DNA from: Solimicrobium sp043758755 | GTDB taxonomy: Bacteria > Pseudomonadota > Gammaproteobacteria > Burkholderiales > Burkholderiaceae_D | Assembly: GCA_043758755.1 (NCBI GenBank) | Contig: JAYVMW010000031.1 | Span: 4,302 to 68,301 of the forward strand | DNA: 64,000 nt | Reading direction: 5' to 3' | Shown: piece by piece, positions 26,294 to 35,063 of the stretch | Layout: each line of letters opens with the position of its first letter | How positions within the stretch are numbered: position 1 is the stretch's first letter | Notes under the pieces: model-generated | The model's input: the letters and a program-made list of their open reading frames with translations, nothing else | Told to the model about the DNA's origin: nothing | Database searches by the model: none | Translations under genes and position numbers: made by a program

Positions 26294-27649
26294 ATGCTGA
26301 TCAAATCATTGAACGGCCGGGTGTTCCTGGTTCTGCTGGTCGGGATTGCCGCCTCAGCCTGCCTGACATTGTGGTTTGCGCTGGATGAACGGCAAACCAG
26401 TCTGATTCAGTCGCGCGAAACCCATTATCTGGAGCGTGCTGAACAGCTGATCACCGCGATTGATACCCTGCCGGCAGAAAATCGAGTCCAGTTTTTAAAA
26501 ATGCTGCCCCGGCTCGGAATTGATGTTGCGACTGACCCGGATCTGCATCATTCCCGGCAAAACAATAGTCCGAATGCAAACCGTCTGGCAGAGCGGCTCG
26601 GCCCCAAATTTCAGGTTTTCAGTTTGCCGTCGGTGCCGTGTCCGATGTTTGGCCCACCGGGCCAGATGAGCTCCTGTGAAAGTATCGCCGTTACCATGCA
26701 CGATGGTTCCCACCTGTCGCTGCTGCTCATGCCGCTGCATAATCCGTTGCCACCGGTCAGCCATTATTTCTATCACTATCTGCTGTTATTCCTGTTCTGC
26801 GTAGCCGGACTGGCATTTCTGGTTACCCGCATGGTGATCCGACCATTGCAGCAGTTGTCACAGGCCGCTCTGGATCTGGGCAACGATATCAATCACGCAC
26901 CGCTGGTGGTCGAGGGCGCGACCGAATTAAGGCAGGCAAGCAATGCCTTCAATGCCATGCAGGCGCGTATTCGCAATTACATCGGGCAGCGCACCCATAT
27001 GCTGGCGGCCATTACCCATGATCTGCAAACGCCGCTGACCCGGTTGCGACTGCGGATTGAAAAAGTGTCGGATGATGACCTGCGCGAGCGCTTGATCGCC
27101 GACCTGTCCGCCATGCAGGAAATGGTGCGTGAAGGTTTGATGTTGGCTCGCAGCATGGATGAGCAGGAGCAGCGTCAGCTGGTGAATCTGGATTCGCTGC
27201 TCGACAGTGTCGTGTCGGATGCCGTTGACGCAGGTCAGGAAGTTAAACTGACCGGCAGTGCCAACATGAGTGTGAAAGCCCAGCCGCAGGCGCTGCTCAG
27301 ATGCGTCAATAATCTCATCGATAATGCCCTCAAATACGGCCACTATGCCGATGTCACCGTGCAGAACGAATCGAACCAGCTGGCCGTTATCCGGGTGCGC
27401 GATGGTGGAACAGGAATGCCGGAAGAGGAACTCGAAAAAGTATTCACCCCGTTTTACCGGCTTGAATCTTCCCGTTCAAGGGAAAGTGGCGGCACCGGGC
27501 TGGGGCTGACGATCGCAAGAAATATCTGCGAGCAGTATGGCGGAACGCTCACGCTGCGCAACCACCCACAAGGCGGGCTGGAAGCAATTTTGAAACTGCC
27601 GGGTAAAGCGATGAACAAAAAATTAAAAGAGTCGTCAGCCGATCTATAA
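26294..27649 (+). CDS. Sensor histidine kinase (EnvZ/CpxA-like)
   Basis: A 451-residue kinase. The true start is at 26294 (MLIKSLNGRV); the frame is open further upstream only inside the regulator gene. Two membrane helices (about 10-30 and 160-178) flank a periplasmic sensor of about 125 residues. HAMP is at about 178-232, the dimerisation helix carries the phosphoacceptor His242 in AAITHDLQTPLTRLRL, and the ATPase domain has NNLIDNALKYG, DGGTGMPEE and GTGLGLTIARNICEQYGG. The periplasmic loop has two cysteines (VPCPMFG and SSCES) that may form a disulfide. Confidence 0.92.
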   Translation: MLIKSLNGRVFLVLLVGIAASACLTLWFALDERQTSLIQSRETHYLERAEQLITAIDTLPAENRVQFLKMLPRLGIDVATDPDLHHSRQNNSPNANRLAERLGPKFQVFSLPSVPCPMFGPPGQMSSCESIAVTMHDGSHLSLLLMPLHNPLPPVSHYFYHYLLLFLFCVAGLAFLVTRMVIRPLQQLSQAALDLGNDINHAPLVVEGATELRQASNAFNAMQARIRNYIGQRTHMLAAITHDLQTPLTRLRLRIEKVSDDDLRERLIADLSAMQEMVREGLMLARSMDEQEQRQLVNLDSLLDSVVSDAVDAGQEVKLTGSANMSVKAQPQALLRCVNNLIDNALKYGHYADVTVQNESNQLAVIRVRDGGTGMPEEELEKVFTPFYRLESSRSRESGGTGLGLTIARNICEQYGGTLTLRNHPQGGLEAILKLPGKAMNKKLKESSADL

Positions 27650-27698
27650 TGCTCTGTCTTCAACTCATTTCAGCTTGACTGACTACTGGCATCTGACC

Positions 27699-28148
27699 AT
27701 GAATATTCAACTCGACGATATCGGCAAAATCATTCAACTCTCCATTGCGCCGGTATTCATGCTGTCCGGCGTGGGAACGCATCTGGTGGTGTTGACCAAC
27801 CGTCTGGGCCGGATTATTGACCGGTCGCGCAATCTTGAAGCCAAACTGGCGCCGGAAGAACTGCAGCATTCTGCGGAACTGGATGAACTGCATGCAAGAG
27901 CGCATCTGATTAACCGTTCCATCACGCTGGCCTGTCTGTGCGCCCTGTTCATTTGCTTGGTGATTGCAGCCCTGTTTGCGGGAGATGCGCTGAATCTGGA
28001 ATTGGGGAAAATTATTGCCGGACTTTTTGTGCTGGGTATTATTTCACTGGTGGGCAGCTTTTTTTATTTCCTGCGCGAGATATTTGTCGCGACCAGAACT
28101 CTGGACCGGGACCGTCAGCGCCGCGGCGCTGGCATACTTAACAGATAA
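27699..28148 (+). CDS. DUF2721 membrane protein
   Basis: A 149-residue inner-membrane protein of DUF2721. It starts MNIQLDDIGKIIQLSIAPVFMLSGVG with a first helix and the conserved TNRLGRIIDRSR cytosolic segment, followed by two more helices (LACLCALFICLVIAALFAG and FVLGIISLVGSFFYFLREI). The ATG at 27675 is an alternative start adding eight residues. It lies 49 bases after the sensor kinase gene. Function is unknown. Confidence 0.85.
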   Translation: MNIQLDDIGKIIQLSIAPVFMLSGVGTHLVVLTNRLGRIIDRSRNLEAKLAPEELQHSAELDELHARAHLINRSITLACLCALFICLVIAALFAGDALNLELGKIIAGLFVLGIISLVGSFFYFLREIFVATRTLDRDRQRRGAGILNR

Positions 28149-28156
28149 TCTGATTC

Positions 28157-28177
28157 ACGCCGACGCAACGTCGGCGT
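28157..28177. terminator. Stem-loop between convergent genes
   Basis: Perfect 9-base stem ACGCCGACG / CGTCGGCGT with a 3-base loop between the DUF2721 and GST stops. No T-run follows on either strand, so it may be a processing or weak termination signal only. Confidence 0.45.
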
Positions 28178-28189
28178 CACAAAAACTGA

Positions 28190-28801
28190 TCAAGACTTGA
28201 TCAACCCTTCAGCAACCATCGCCGCATGCACGGCAGGACGTGCTGCCACACGCGCCAGGAAGGCTTCGATATTTGGCCAGCTGGCCAGCGATACATTGAC
28301 ATGGGCGGACCAAGACAGCACCACGAACAGATAGGCATCTGCTACCGTGAACTGGGCTCCACCCAGATAATCTGCATTACCGAGCTGTTTGGATATAAAG
28401 TCAATTCTTGATGTAAGCATATTGATTGCTGCAGCCTTGACCGCATCGGTGCTGGCCGGATTGAACAGTGGTGAATAAGTTTTATGCAGTTCAGTGCCGA
28501 TATAGTTCAGCGTTTCCATCAAACGATAGCGCGCCATTGTGCCAGGGGCCGGTGCCAGATGTTTTGCAGGGACCAGATCGGCCAGATACTGCACAATTGC
28601 CGGACCTTCGGTCAGTACGCTGCCGTCCTCGAGCTGCAGCGCCGGTACCGAACCTTTCTGGTTGATGGTTTTAAAATCCACGCCGCTGTCAGTCATTTTG
28701 CTGCGTAAATTGGTTTTTTCTATCGTATGGGCCAGACCCGCTTCACACAGGACAATGTGTGGGGACAGGGAACAAGCGCCGGGTGAAAAATACAGTTTCA
28801 T
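28190..28801 (-). CDS. gstA: Glutathione S-transferase, GstA/beta class
   Basis: A 203-residue cytosolic glutathione transferase. The thioredoxin-like N-domain opens MKLYFSPGACSLSPHIVLCEAGL with the beta-class Cys10 region; the cis-Pro is in GSVPALQLEDGSVLTEGPAIVQYLAD. The helical C-domain ends with SKQLGNADYLGGAQFTVADAYLFVVL. Beta-class enzymes conjugate or store glutathione and protect against oxidants. It is divergent from the radical SAM gene. Confidence 0.93.
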   Translation of the reverse strand: MKLYFSPGACSLSPHIVLCEAGLAHTIEKTNLRSKMTDSGVDFKTINQKGSVPALQLEDGSVLTEGPAIVQYLADLVPAKHLAPAPGTMARYRLMETLNYIGTELHKTYSPLFNPASTDAVKAAAINMLTSRIDFISKQLGNADYLGGAQFTVADAYLFVVLSWSAHVNVSLASWPNIEAFLARVAARPAVHAAMVAEGLIKS

Positions 28802-28928
28802 TTTTGTTCTCCAGACTGTGGGAACGCCAATTTACCAGATATGACAGCCACCTGCTCAGGGCACCGGTCCGATTCTGCGCCGGTTCTGCGGGGTACAATA
28901 GCGCCTTACCTGTTTAGTTGATCCCTTC

Positions 28929-30467
28929 ATGACCATATTGCTGACCACCCTCAACGCACGCTATGCCCATGCTTCCCTCGGTTTGCGTTATCTGTTCGCC
29001 AATATGGGTGAGATGCAAGCCGATACCGTGTTGCAGGAATTTGTCATCGGCGCCAAAACAACCGATATTGTCGAAAAAATACTGACCTGCAGGAAGACCG
29101 GCGAGCCTCTGATTGTCGGCTTTGGCGTCTATATCTGGAACGTTGAAGAACTGACCAGAATTGTCGTAATGCTCAAACAGGTCGCGCCGGATGTCACGGT
29201 GATTCTGGGTGGCCCGGAAGTGTCATATGAAACTGCACAGCAGGACATTGTGCTGGCTGCCGATTATGTCATCGCCGGCTGGGGCGACATCAGTTTTGCC
29301 GGACTGTGCAGACAGATACTGCAGGGCCCACAACCATTGATGAAAATTCACGCCGGTGTGCAGCCCAAACTGGACCAGATCGCATTGCCTTACGCGTATT
29401 TTTCCGACGCAGATATTGCCAATCGCATCCTGTATGTGGAAGCCTCACGTGGCTGTCCCTTCAAATGCGAATTCTGCCTGTCGGCGCTGGATAAAACTGC
29501 CTGGCCTTTCGATCTCGATCTGTTTCTGGCCGAAATGGAAGCTCTGTATCAGCGCGGCGCGCGCCTGTTCAAATTTGTCGACCGCACTTTCAATCTGAAT
29601 ATCAAATCCAGTTTGCGCATCATGCAGTTTTTTCTGGATAAACTCGCAGCCCATCCGGATGATCCGGTGTTCGCGCATTTTGAAGTGGTGCCGGATCATT
29701 TGCCCGATGCGCTTAAGTCGGGCATTCAACAGTTTCCTGCCGGCAGTCTGCAGTTTGAGATCGGCATACAGACCTTTAATCCCGAGGTGCAGGCGTTGGT
29801 GAGCCGCAGGCAGGACAACGACAAAGCGGCCGAAAATATTCGCTGGTTATGTCAGCACTCGCACGCGCATCTGCATGTCGATCTGATCGCCGGATTGCCC
29901 GGTGAAGACCTGGCCAGTTTTGCGCGCGGTTTTAACCAATTGGTGAGTCTGCAGCCGCATGAAATTCAGTTCGGCATATTAAAGCGTCTGCGCGGCACGC
30001 CAATCATCCGGCACACTGAACCTTACAGCATGGTGTTCGACACCCAACCGCCCTACACCATTCTGGCCACCCGTGATATTGACTTTGCCACCATGCAGCG
30101 GCTGGTGCGCTTTGCGCGCTACTGGGATCTTATCGCCAATTCGGGACGCTTTAAGCACACCCTGCCATTGATCCTGTCCGATGATCCGTTTGGATATTTC
30201 ATGGCATTGTCAGACTGGCTGTATATTACGACCGACGCCACGCACCGAATTGCCCTAGAACGACTGGCAAAGCTGGTTGCCGATTGGCTGGTAGCACAGC
30301 GCGGATTGAGTCAGAAAGTCGTTGCTGAGTGTTTGAAAAATGACTATGCGGGACAGCTTTCGCCAGAAAAGGTCTCGCGCTCACAACGCAATCAAACGCA
30401 GATCGAAAACATCACTAAAAAAGCTGCACCAGAACGTCAGGCTCGGCATATTGGAGATCGGCGATGA
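28929..30467 (+). CDS. B12-binding-domain radical SAM protein (DUF4080 type)
   Basis: A 512-residue protein with an N-terminal cobalamin-binding-like domain (about 1-140; VIAGWGDISF region), a radical SAM core with the 4Fe-4S motif SRGCPFKCEFCLS (CxxxCxxC, about 178), and a C-terminal DUF4080 region. Relatives are common in Burkholderiales, but their reaction is not known. The tail KKAAPERQARH looks like the family end, followed by a few extra residues before the stop. A 60-base segment inside this gene (29942-30002) reappears downstream in the relic at 30921. Confidence 0.88.
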   Translation: MTILLTTLNARYAHASLGLRYLFANMGEMQADTVLQEFVIGAKTTDIVEKILTCRKTGEPLIVGFGVYIWNVEELTRIVVMLKQVAPDVTVILGGPEVSYETAQQDIVLAADYVIAGWGDISFAGLCRQILQGPQPLMKIHAGVQPKLDQIALPYAYFSDADIANRILYVEASRGCPFKCEFCLSALDKTAWPFDLDLFLAEMEALYQRGARLFKFVDRTFNLNIKSSLRIMQFFLDKLAAHPDDPVFAHFEVVPDHLPDALKSGIQQFPAGSLQFEIGIQTFNPEVQALVSRRQDNDKAAENIRWLCQHSHAHLHVDLIAGLPGEDLASFARGFNQLVSLQPHEIQFGILKRLRGTPIIRHTEPYSMVFDTQPPYTILATRDIDFATMQRLVRFARYWDLIANSGRFKHTLPLILSDDPFGYFMALSDWLYITTDATHRIALERLAKLVADWLVAQRGLSQKVVAECLKNDYAGQLSPEKVSRSQRNQTQIENITKKAAPERQARHIGDRR

Positions 30468-30557
30468 TGCAATTCCTGGATCTGGGAAAGACGAATTTTC
30501 TGTTGAAAAGTTTGGTCCCACGGAATACGCTGCAGTTAACTTAGTCGGATAAACCTG

Positions 30558-30988
30558 TTGTATTGCCTTAAGGCTGACCAGTATGGCGCAACAATTCGCT
30601 TGGGTTTTGTGCTTTACGGCGGGACCGCAATTGCGCTTCGGCTCGGACATCGTCAATCGGTTGATTTCGATTTCTTCACTGAAAAACCACTTGATAAAGC
30701 GTCGCTTTATGCGGCCTTTCCTTTTTGCAGCAATCCATTGTTTTACAGGATGAGCTGAACGCTTTTACGGTCCTTGTTCCTGATGAGGGAACAAGGACCA
30801 ACCCGTCAAAGTATCATTCTTTGGAACCATCTGCTTTGGCCGGGTCGGCCTACCGGAAATCACTGATGATGGAATCTTGCAGGTGGCCGCACTGGCCGAT
30901 CTGATGGCAACAGAGGTCAAGGTGAGTCTGCAGCCGCATGAAATTCAGTTCGGTATTTTAAAACGGTTGCGCGGCACACCTACCTGAC
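30558..30988 (+). pseudogene. AbiEii/DUF1814-type nucleotidyltransferase relic fused to a radical SAM fragment
   Basis: Relic of an AbiEii/AbiGii-toxin-like (DUF1814) nucleotidyltransferase. FVLYGGTAIALRLGHRQSVDF is the family's opening motif. After about 30720 the frame shifts and continues LQQSIVLQDELNAFTVLVPDEG; after a second shift near 30800 it resumes VKVSFFGTICFGRVGLPEIT and ends ADLMATEVKV. At that point the sequence changes in-frame to SLQPHEIQFGILKRLRGTP, identical in protein to part of the upstream radical SAM gene, then stops. Intact family members continue with a Lys/Asp-containing C-terminal half that is missing. The product is not functional. Confidence 0.8.
30921..30982 (+). 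repeat. Second copy of a radical SAM gene segment
   Basis: About 60 bases matching 29942-30002. The encoded peptide is the same, but several codons differ synonymously (for example GGC/GGT, ATA/ATT, AAG/AAA, CGT/CGG, CTG/TTG). Confidence 0.85.
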
Positions 30989-31030
30989 AGGCAGTTACTT
31001 TTTCCATGGAGAGATCTCCACAAATGAAAA

Positions 31031-31055
31031 GACCCAACAGACTTTCTGTTGGGTC
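31031..31055 (-). terminator. Rho-independent terminator of the first TonB receptor gene
   Basis: Perfect 10-base stem GACCCAACAG / CTGTTGGGTC with a 5-base loop; on the minus strand it is followed by TTTTC. It lies about 90 bases past the receptor stop. Confidence 0.8.
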
Positions 31056-31145
31056 CTTGGCACTACTGCATTGTCCAACTTGTTTTGTCAAACAAGGCCG
31101 ACTGGTATTCTTAAGGAATATTTGTCGGCCATTCCCGCTATTACA

Positions 31146-33884
31146 TTAGAACTCGTATGTCAGACCCACGTTGACTGCCCGACCGAATGGGTTCGAGAAT
31201 ACCGGATTGTATCCCGCCTGCCAGTTCTCATTTTGATTTGAGAAAGATGGATTGGTGTTAAGCAAATTGTTGATTCCAACTAACAATTTCACACCCTTCA
31301 TCGGTTTGTACGTTCCATAAAGATTCCAGACCGAATAGGAGGCAACGTTAACAATGTTACCAGCCGCATCCGGATATTGATCTTGATATTTGGACATATA
31401 GTGGTTGTTCAGACCAGCGCCGAACTTATCCATTGTCCAGTCCAACGTCAACAATTGCTGGTAACGAATAACCGGTTGAAAGCCTTCGTTGAATTGCCCT
31501 GCCAACGCGAGGTTAGGACCACCGGTATAGGTCTGCAAAAAATAACCCATCACATAGTCACCCTGAATGCCGAACTTGAATTTACCGTAGTCACTGGTTT
31601 TCAATGAGTAACTTGCGCTCAGATCAATACCATCGGTTGAAATACCACCCGTGTTTTGAGTAGTTTGGGTGATGTATCCGCAAGTAGATGCGGTAGGTGT
31701 CGGGCATTGGACATTTGCAGCTGAAGCCGGGCTGAGTGTTCCCGAACTGTTCAAATTATATAAGCTGGCGAACTGCGTCGGATTGCCATAAATTGTTTCA
31801 CTTGGGATCGCCTGAATCTCGTTTGTGACGATGATTCTGTAGTAATCAAGAGTGATATCCAAATTGCGAACGGGTTCGTAGATAACACCGAGGTCGAAGT
31901 TTTTCGAAGTTTCTGGCTTCAGGCTCGGATTACCGCCACTCAGTGCCAAGCCTTGAGATATACAGTTGAGAGAGGTAAATACGGAGTTGTAATTTCCTGA
32001 AGCGCAACCTGGACCATTCATATTACCTGCAGTAGCTCCAAATGTTTGAGGAGAATACAGCTCAGTAAGCGATGGTGCACGGAAGCCGGTAGACGCAGCG
32101 CCCCTGAATTTCAACCCATCCAAAGGCTGATACGCAAAGGAAAGTTTGGCGTTATTGGTTTCACCGAAATCGCTAAACTGGTCAAAACGATCCGAAATGG
32201 TAAAGTCAAAATTCTTGGCAACAGGAATATTAACCTCTGCGAAAAGCGCTTTTGACTGACGACTACCCGAGATCGTCAATGGTGGGAAGTAAGTCGCAGT
32301 GTAAAGAGTCGTTGCCAACGGAGTTGGATTATTACTAATCGTCTCGTCTTTCAAATCAAAACCAACAGCGAGCTGCGCTGGGCGGCCGGCATTGAACGCG
32401 TCACCAAGTGAATGACTGGCCTGACCGCTCAGGCCGTACAGGTTCAGTTTTCCGGATTCGAGATTGCCGTTCATGTAGGCGCTATTGAGCAGTGCCGCAC
32501 CAGCCGCACTTTGCGGTCCAAAGGGATTGATCAAATTGCTGACCGTGTTACCTGGCGCAATAGTAGCGTAATTGGCATAGCCGCCTTCAGCTTTTTGCAC
32601 GCCCTTGTTCTGACTCAAGTTGACCGAAGTTGTGTAGTCCCATCCGCCATTGGAACCAGAAAAAGTCACCAGCAATCGTTGCTCAGTGTTGGTGTTTCCG
32701 TTATAGCGATTGTTCTGAGCGTCTGTCCATCCTGCCTGCACCGGAGCCCCCAAAGTTGGAGCTTGTGCGGCGCCCTGCCCGGGAACCTGGCTCGAATTGG
32801 CCGCAGTTGGGTAGTATGGAGAAGATGGATCTACGTTGAAGAAGTACTCTTGCGGCCCACCCCATGTGGTCAAATCAAAGTGGCTGACGAAGTATTGGAC
32901 AGCCAGCTGGTTACCACCCGAAAGCTTCTTGGTAAACGCGATTAATGCATTCTCAGAAGTGGAAATTGGGATCAGATCGACGGCCGCGGAGTACAGGTAT
33001 TGGCAACTCCCGTTTATCGCCATAACATTTTTGAAGCCGGCGCAGGTTGGATAGCCCACCTGATACAGCAGACCTGCTCCGTCGGTGTAAGATCCTGGCG
33101 CCGGACCATAAGGACCGTTAAAGTTTTTCAGATTCATGGCCGGGTTATAGCCCGTGCTGGCAAAACCTCTTTGTGAAGCAGTCAGTTCGTTCTGGCGAAC
33201 CCAGCTGCCAGTAATCATCAGGTTATATCCGTCTTCGTCCAGATTCCCTTTGCCGTAGGAAAAATCAATGGTACCGGAACTACCACCAGCAGTCGTTGGC
33301 TTGGTGCCGCTAACGTTTATTGTTCCACCTTCAAGACTCTTTTTGGTGATAAAGTTGATTACACCACCGATAGCATCGGAACCGTACAGGGACGAGGCTC
33401 CCTCTTGAAGGATCTCAATGTGGTCAATTGAGGCAAATGGAATCGTATTCAGATCCACTGCGCTGCCAAGATTCACATTGTTGGCCATACGCTGACCATC
33501 CAGCAACACCAGTGTTTTATTGGAACCTAAACCACGCAGGCTGACTGTCGAAGTACCACCGCCGTAGGCCCCAACGTTGGATGCGGTATTGAATGTCGAA
33601 TTATTCGAGGTGACCAAACCCATGGCGGCTTCCACACTCGTGATACCCATATCCTTCATTGTCTCGGCCGTGATGATTGTCAATGCTTCTGCTGTTTCGG
33701 CATCGACCCGTTTAATCATGGACCCTGTTACAAGAACTTGTTGGACGGGTTCTGCTGCTGCAGTATCTGCTGCGATAGATGCTTGTTGCGCCAGCGCCGG
33801 TTGCGCCAGCATCCCAATGCCTAGTGTCACGCCACCTGCGAAAACCAGGCGGACTGAACGTGACATAATAGTTTCCATCATCAT
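31146..33884 (-). CDS. TonB-dependent outer-membrane receptor (paralog 1)
   Basis: A 912-residue outer-membrane receptor that imports a ligand using TonB energy. The start at 33884 is the first of three consecutive ATGs with AAAGGAG eight bases upstream; the open frame to 33914 only reads the ribosome-binding site as codons. A long signal peptide ends QPALAQQ. A TonB-box-like region (QQVLVTGSMIKRVDAETA) precedes the plug (SLRGLGSNKTLVLLDGQRM, SSLYGSDAIGGVINFITKKS), then the beta-barrel, ending in an aromatic residue (NVGLTYEF). It is paralogous to the receptor at 35064, sharing leader and promoter. The ligand is unknown; nearby M13 peptidases suggest peptides or metal chelates. Confidence 0.92.
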   Translation of the reverse strand: MMMETIMSRSVRLVFAGGVTLGIGMLAQPALAQQASIAADTAAAEPVQQVLVTGSMIKRVDAETAEALTIITAETMKDMGITSVEAAMGLVTSNNSTFNTASNVGAYGGGTSTVSLRGLGSNKTLVLLDGQRMANNVNLGSAVDLNTIPFASIDHIEILQEGASSLYGSDAIGGVINFITKKSLEGGTINVSGTKPTTAGGSSGTIDFSYGKGNLDEDGYNLMITGSWVRQNELTASQRGFASTGYNPAMNLKNFNGPYGPAPGSYTDGAGLLYQVGYPTCAGFKNVMAINGSCQYLYSAAVDLIPISTSENALIAFTKKLSGGNQLAVQYFVSHFDLTTWGGPQEYFFNVDPSSPYYPTAANSSQVPGQGAAQAPTLGAPVQAGWTDAQNNRYNGNTNTEQRLLVTFSGSNGGWDYTTSVNLSQNKGVQKAEGGYANYATIAPGNTVSNLINPFGPQSAAGAALLNSAYMNGNLESGKLNLYGLSGQASHSLGDAFNAGRPAQLAVGFDLKDETISNNPTPLATTLYTATYFPPLTISGSRQSKALFAEVNIPVAKNFDFTISDRFDQFSDFGETNNAKLSFAYQPLDGLKFRGAASTGFRAPSLTELYSPQTFGATAGNMNGPGCASGNYNSVFTSLNCISQGLALSGGNPSLKPETSKNFDLGVIYEPVRNLDITLDYYRIIVTNEIQAIPSETIYGNPTQFASLYNLNSSGTLSPASAANVQCPTPTASTCGYITQTTQNTGGISTDGIDLSASYSLKTSDYGKFKFGIQGDYVMGYFLQTYTGGPNLALAGQFNEGFQPVIRYQQLLTLDWTMDKFGAGLNNHYMSKYQDQYPDAAGNIVNVASYSVWNLYGTYKPMKGVKLLVGINNLLNTNPSFSNQNENWQAGYNPVFSNPFGRAVNVGLTYEF

Positions 33885-33985
33885 TTTTGCTTCTCCTTTG
33901 GTAAAGTTTGTCATTCAAGCGTTGAACAGTCCGCCTTTTGGGCGCTGCATTAAATTTGGTTATTTAAAACTAAATTTGAAGTGAC

Positions 33986-34015
33986 ATCAAACCATTCATT
34001 TCAGTTACGTGTCAA
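33986..34015 (-). promoter_or_regulatory. Predicted sigma70 promoter of TonB receptor 1
   Basis: On the minus strand, TTGACA (34015-34010) and TTTGAT (33991-33986) are separated by 18 bases. The same arrangement occurs upstream of the paralogous receptor gene. Confidence 0.65.
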
Positions 34016-34242
34016 CAACATGTCTGAGTCAGGCAAATTAAAAACAACACTTCTGGAATAAATAAGTTGCAGTCAAATGGAATGGCTAAATCTAGCAATC
34101 TAAAAAAAATTTCATGTAACAAAGTTCCTGTCGGTTGACTGGGATCATCACCAGCCAAAATTACTTACGTCCTCTATCAAAAACAACTCAAGCAGATCAC
34201 ATAAGCTGATCGCGATAGCCGTTCAATTGCCGATCGAAGGGA

Positions 34243-34276
34243 AAAAAACGCGGGGGAACGCTCCCCGCGTTTTTAT
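34243..34276. terminator. GC-rich hairpin, bidirectional terminator
   Basis: Stem AAAACGCGGGGGA / (T)CCCCGCGTTTTT flanked by A-run and T-run, so it can stop transcription from either side. It lies 25 bases past the stop of the TonB relic at 34301. Confidence 0.8.
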
Positions 34277-34300
34277 CCAGAAAATCGCAGAGTTCAGAAA

Positions 34301-34405
34301 TTAGAAACTGTATTTTGTTCCTGCGGTGACAAAGCGGCCAATCCAGTGTGGACCTGGTGCCTAGGCAAAGTTGGCTTGCAGCATTCCTTTAGGATTACCT
34401 GTACC
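34301..34405 (-). pseudogene. C-terminal relic of a third TonB-dependent receptor
   Basis: On the minus strand one frame reads GTGNPKGMLQANFA, an in-frame TAG, then APGPHWIGRFVTAGTKYSF and a stop. The ending (GRFVTAGTKYSF, aromatic last residue) is that of a TonB-receptor barrel strand. The relic keeps its own terminator just downstream. It does not continue the gene at 31146, which has its own C-terminus. Upstream of about 34405 no receptor sequence is seen. Confidence 0.65.
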
Positions 34406-34437
34406 GCGTGAGGAGCGTAAAAAATCCAGGCAAAAAA

Positions 34438-34466
34438 ATGCCGCGACCAAAACACGAGCGCGGCAT
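34438..34466 (-). terminator. Terminator of the small secreted protein gene
   Basis: Stem ATGCCGCG / CGCGGCAT, followed on the minus strand by a run of seven T. It lies about 30 bases past the stop at 34495. Confidence 0.8.
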
Positions 34467-34494
34467 TTGGGATTTGACAATCGGATTGTTCAAA

Positions 34495-34833
34495 TCATTT
34501 GTTTGGTTCTGAACCTTCGCCGGCATCGGCGTTACGTGCATTCAATTCCGCCATGACCCCATTGTATTCAGCGATCGCTGCTTCTGCCTCGTCGTGTGCT
34601 TTATTGGCCTGTGTTACATCAGCAGTTTTTTTTGCAGCTTCACGTCTTTCGTCAACGTACTTGTTAATGCATTTCTTGTACTCGGTCATGTGCTTGTCAA
34701 AGTATTTCACGACCAGTGGGGCTGAGCCCGGGGCAGGAATAGTTGGAATCTTGCAGTCCGGCGCAACCGAGCCATCGGCCAGAGCACAGGTGCTGAAAAA
34801 AGAGGCAAGTAAAAATATTGATAATGCTTTCAT
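34495..34833 (-). CDS. Small secreted helical protein, unknown function
   Basis: A 112-residue exported protein. The signal peptide ends about residue 19 (STCALADGS). The mature protein has two cysteines (DCKIPTIP and KKCINKYV) and a long Ala/Glu/Lys-rich helix (about 55-100) likely to form a coiled coil. The ATG has AAAGGAT as Shine-Dalgarno. It lies between the two TonB receptor genes, with its own terminator and so its own transcript. No family recognised. Confidence 0.75.
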   Translation of the reverse strand: MKALSIFLLASFFSTCALADGSVAPDCKIPTIPAPGSAPLVVKYFDKHMTEYKKCINKYVDERREAAKKTADVTQANKAHDEAEAAIAEYNGVMAELNARNADAGEGSEPNK

Positions 34834-34971
34834 GTTTTATCCTTTTTGAATTGGTGTGTTCCGCCAGTGTCGAGTCAATGGCAGTGAACCCCGGTTTTTA
34901 CCGTGGCATTTTACCGTCTATTGATCATTACTGGAATTCAAATGCGCAAACACGCTGAGCGGTTTTAAAAA

Positions 34972-35001
34972 AAAACCGCAAGGCGCGAGCCTTGCGGTTT
35001 C
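34972..35001 (-). terminator. Terminator of TonB receptor 2
   Basis: Stem AAACCGCAAGGC / GCCTTGCGGTTT, loop GCGA. On the minus strand it is followed by a run of about nine T. It lies about 65 bases past the receptor stop. Confidence 0.85.
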
Positions 35002-35063
35002 AATTCGTTTCCATGAAAGACAGTCAGACATCCTGACTGCCACTCACAAAATCACCACGGTTC

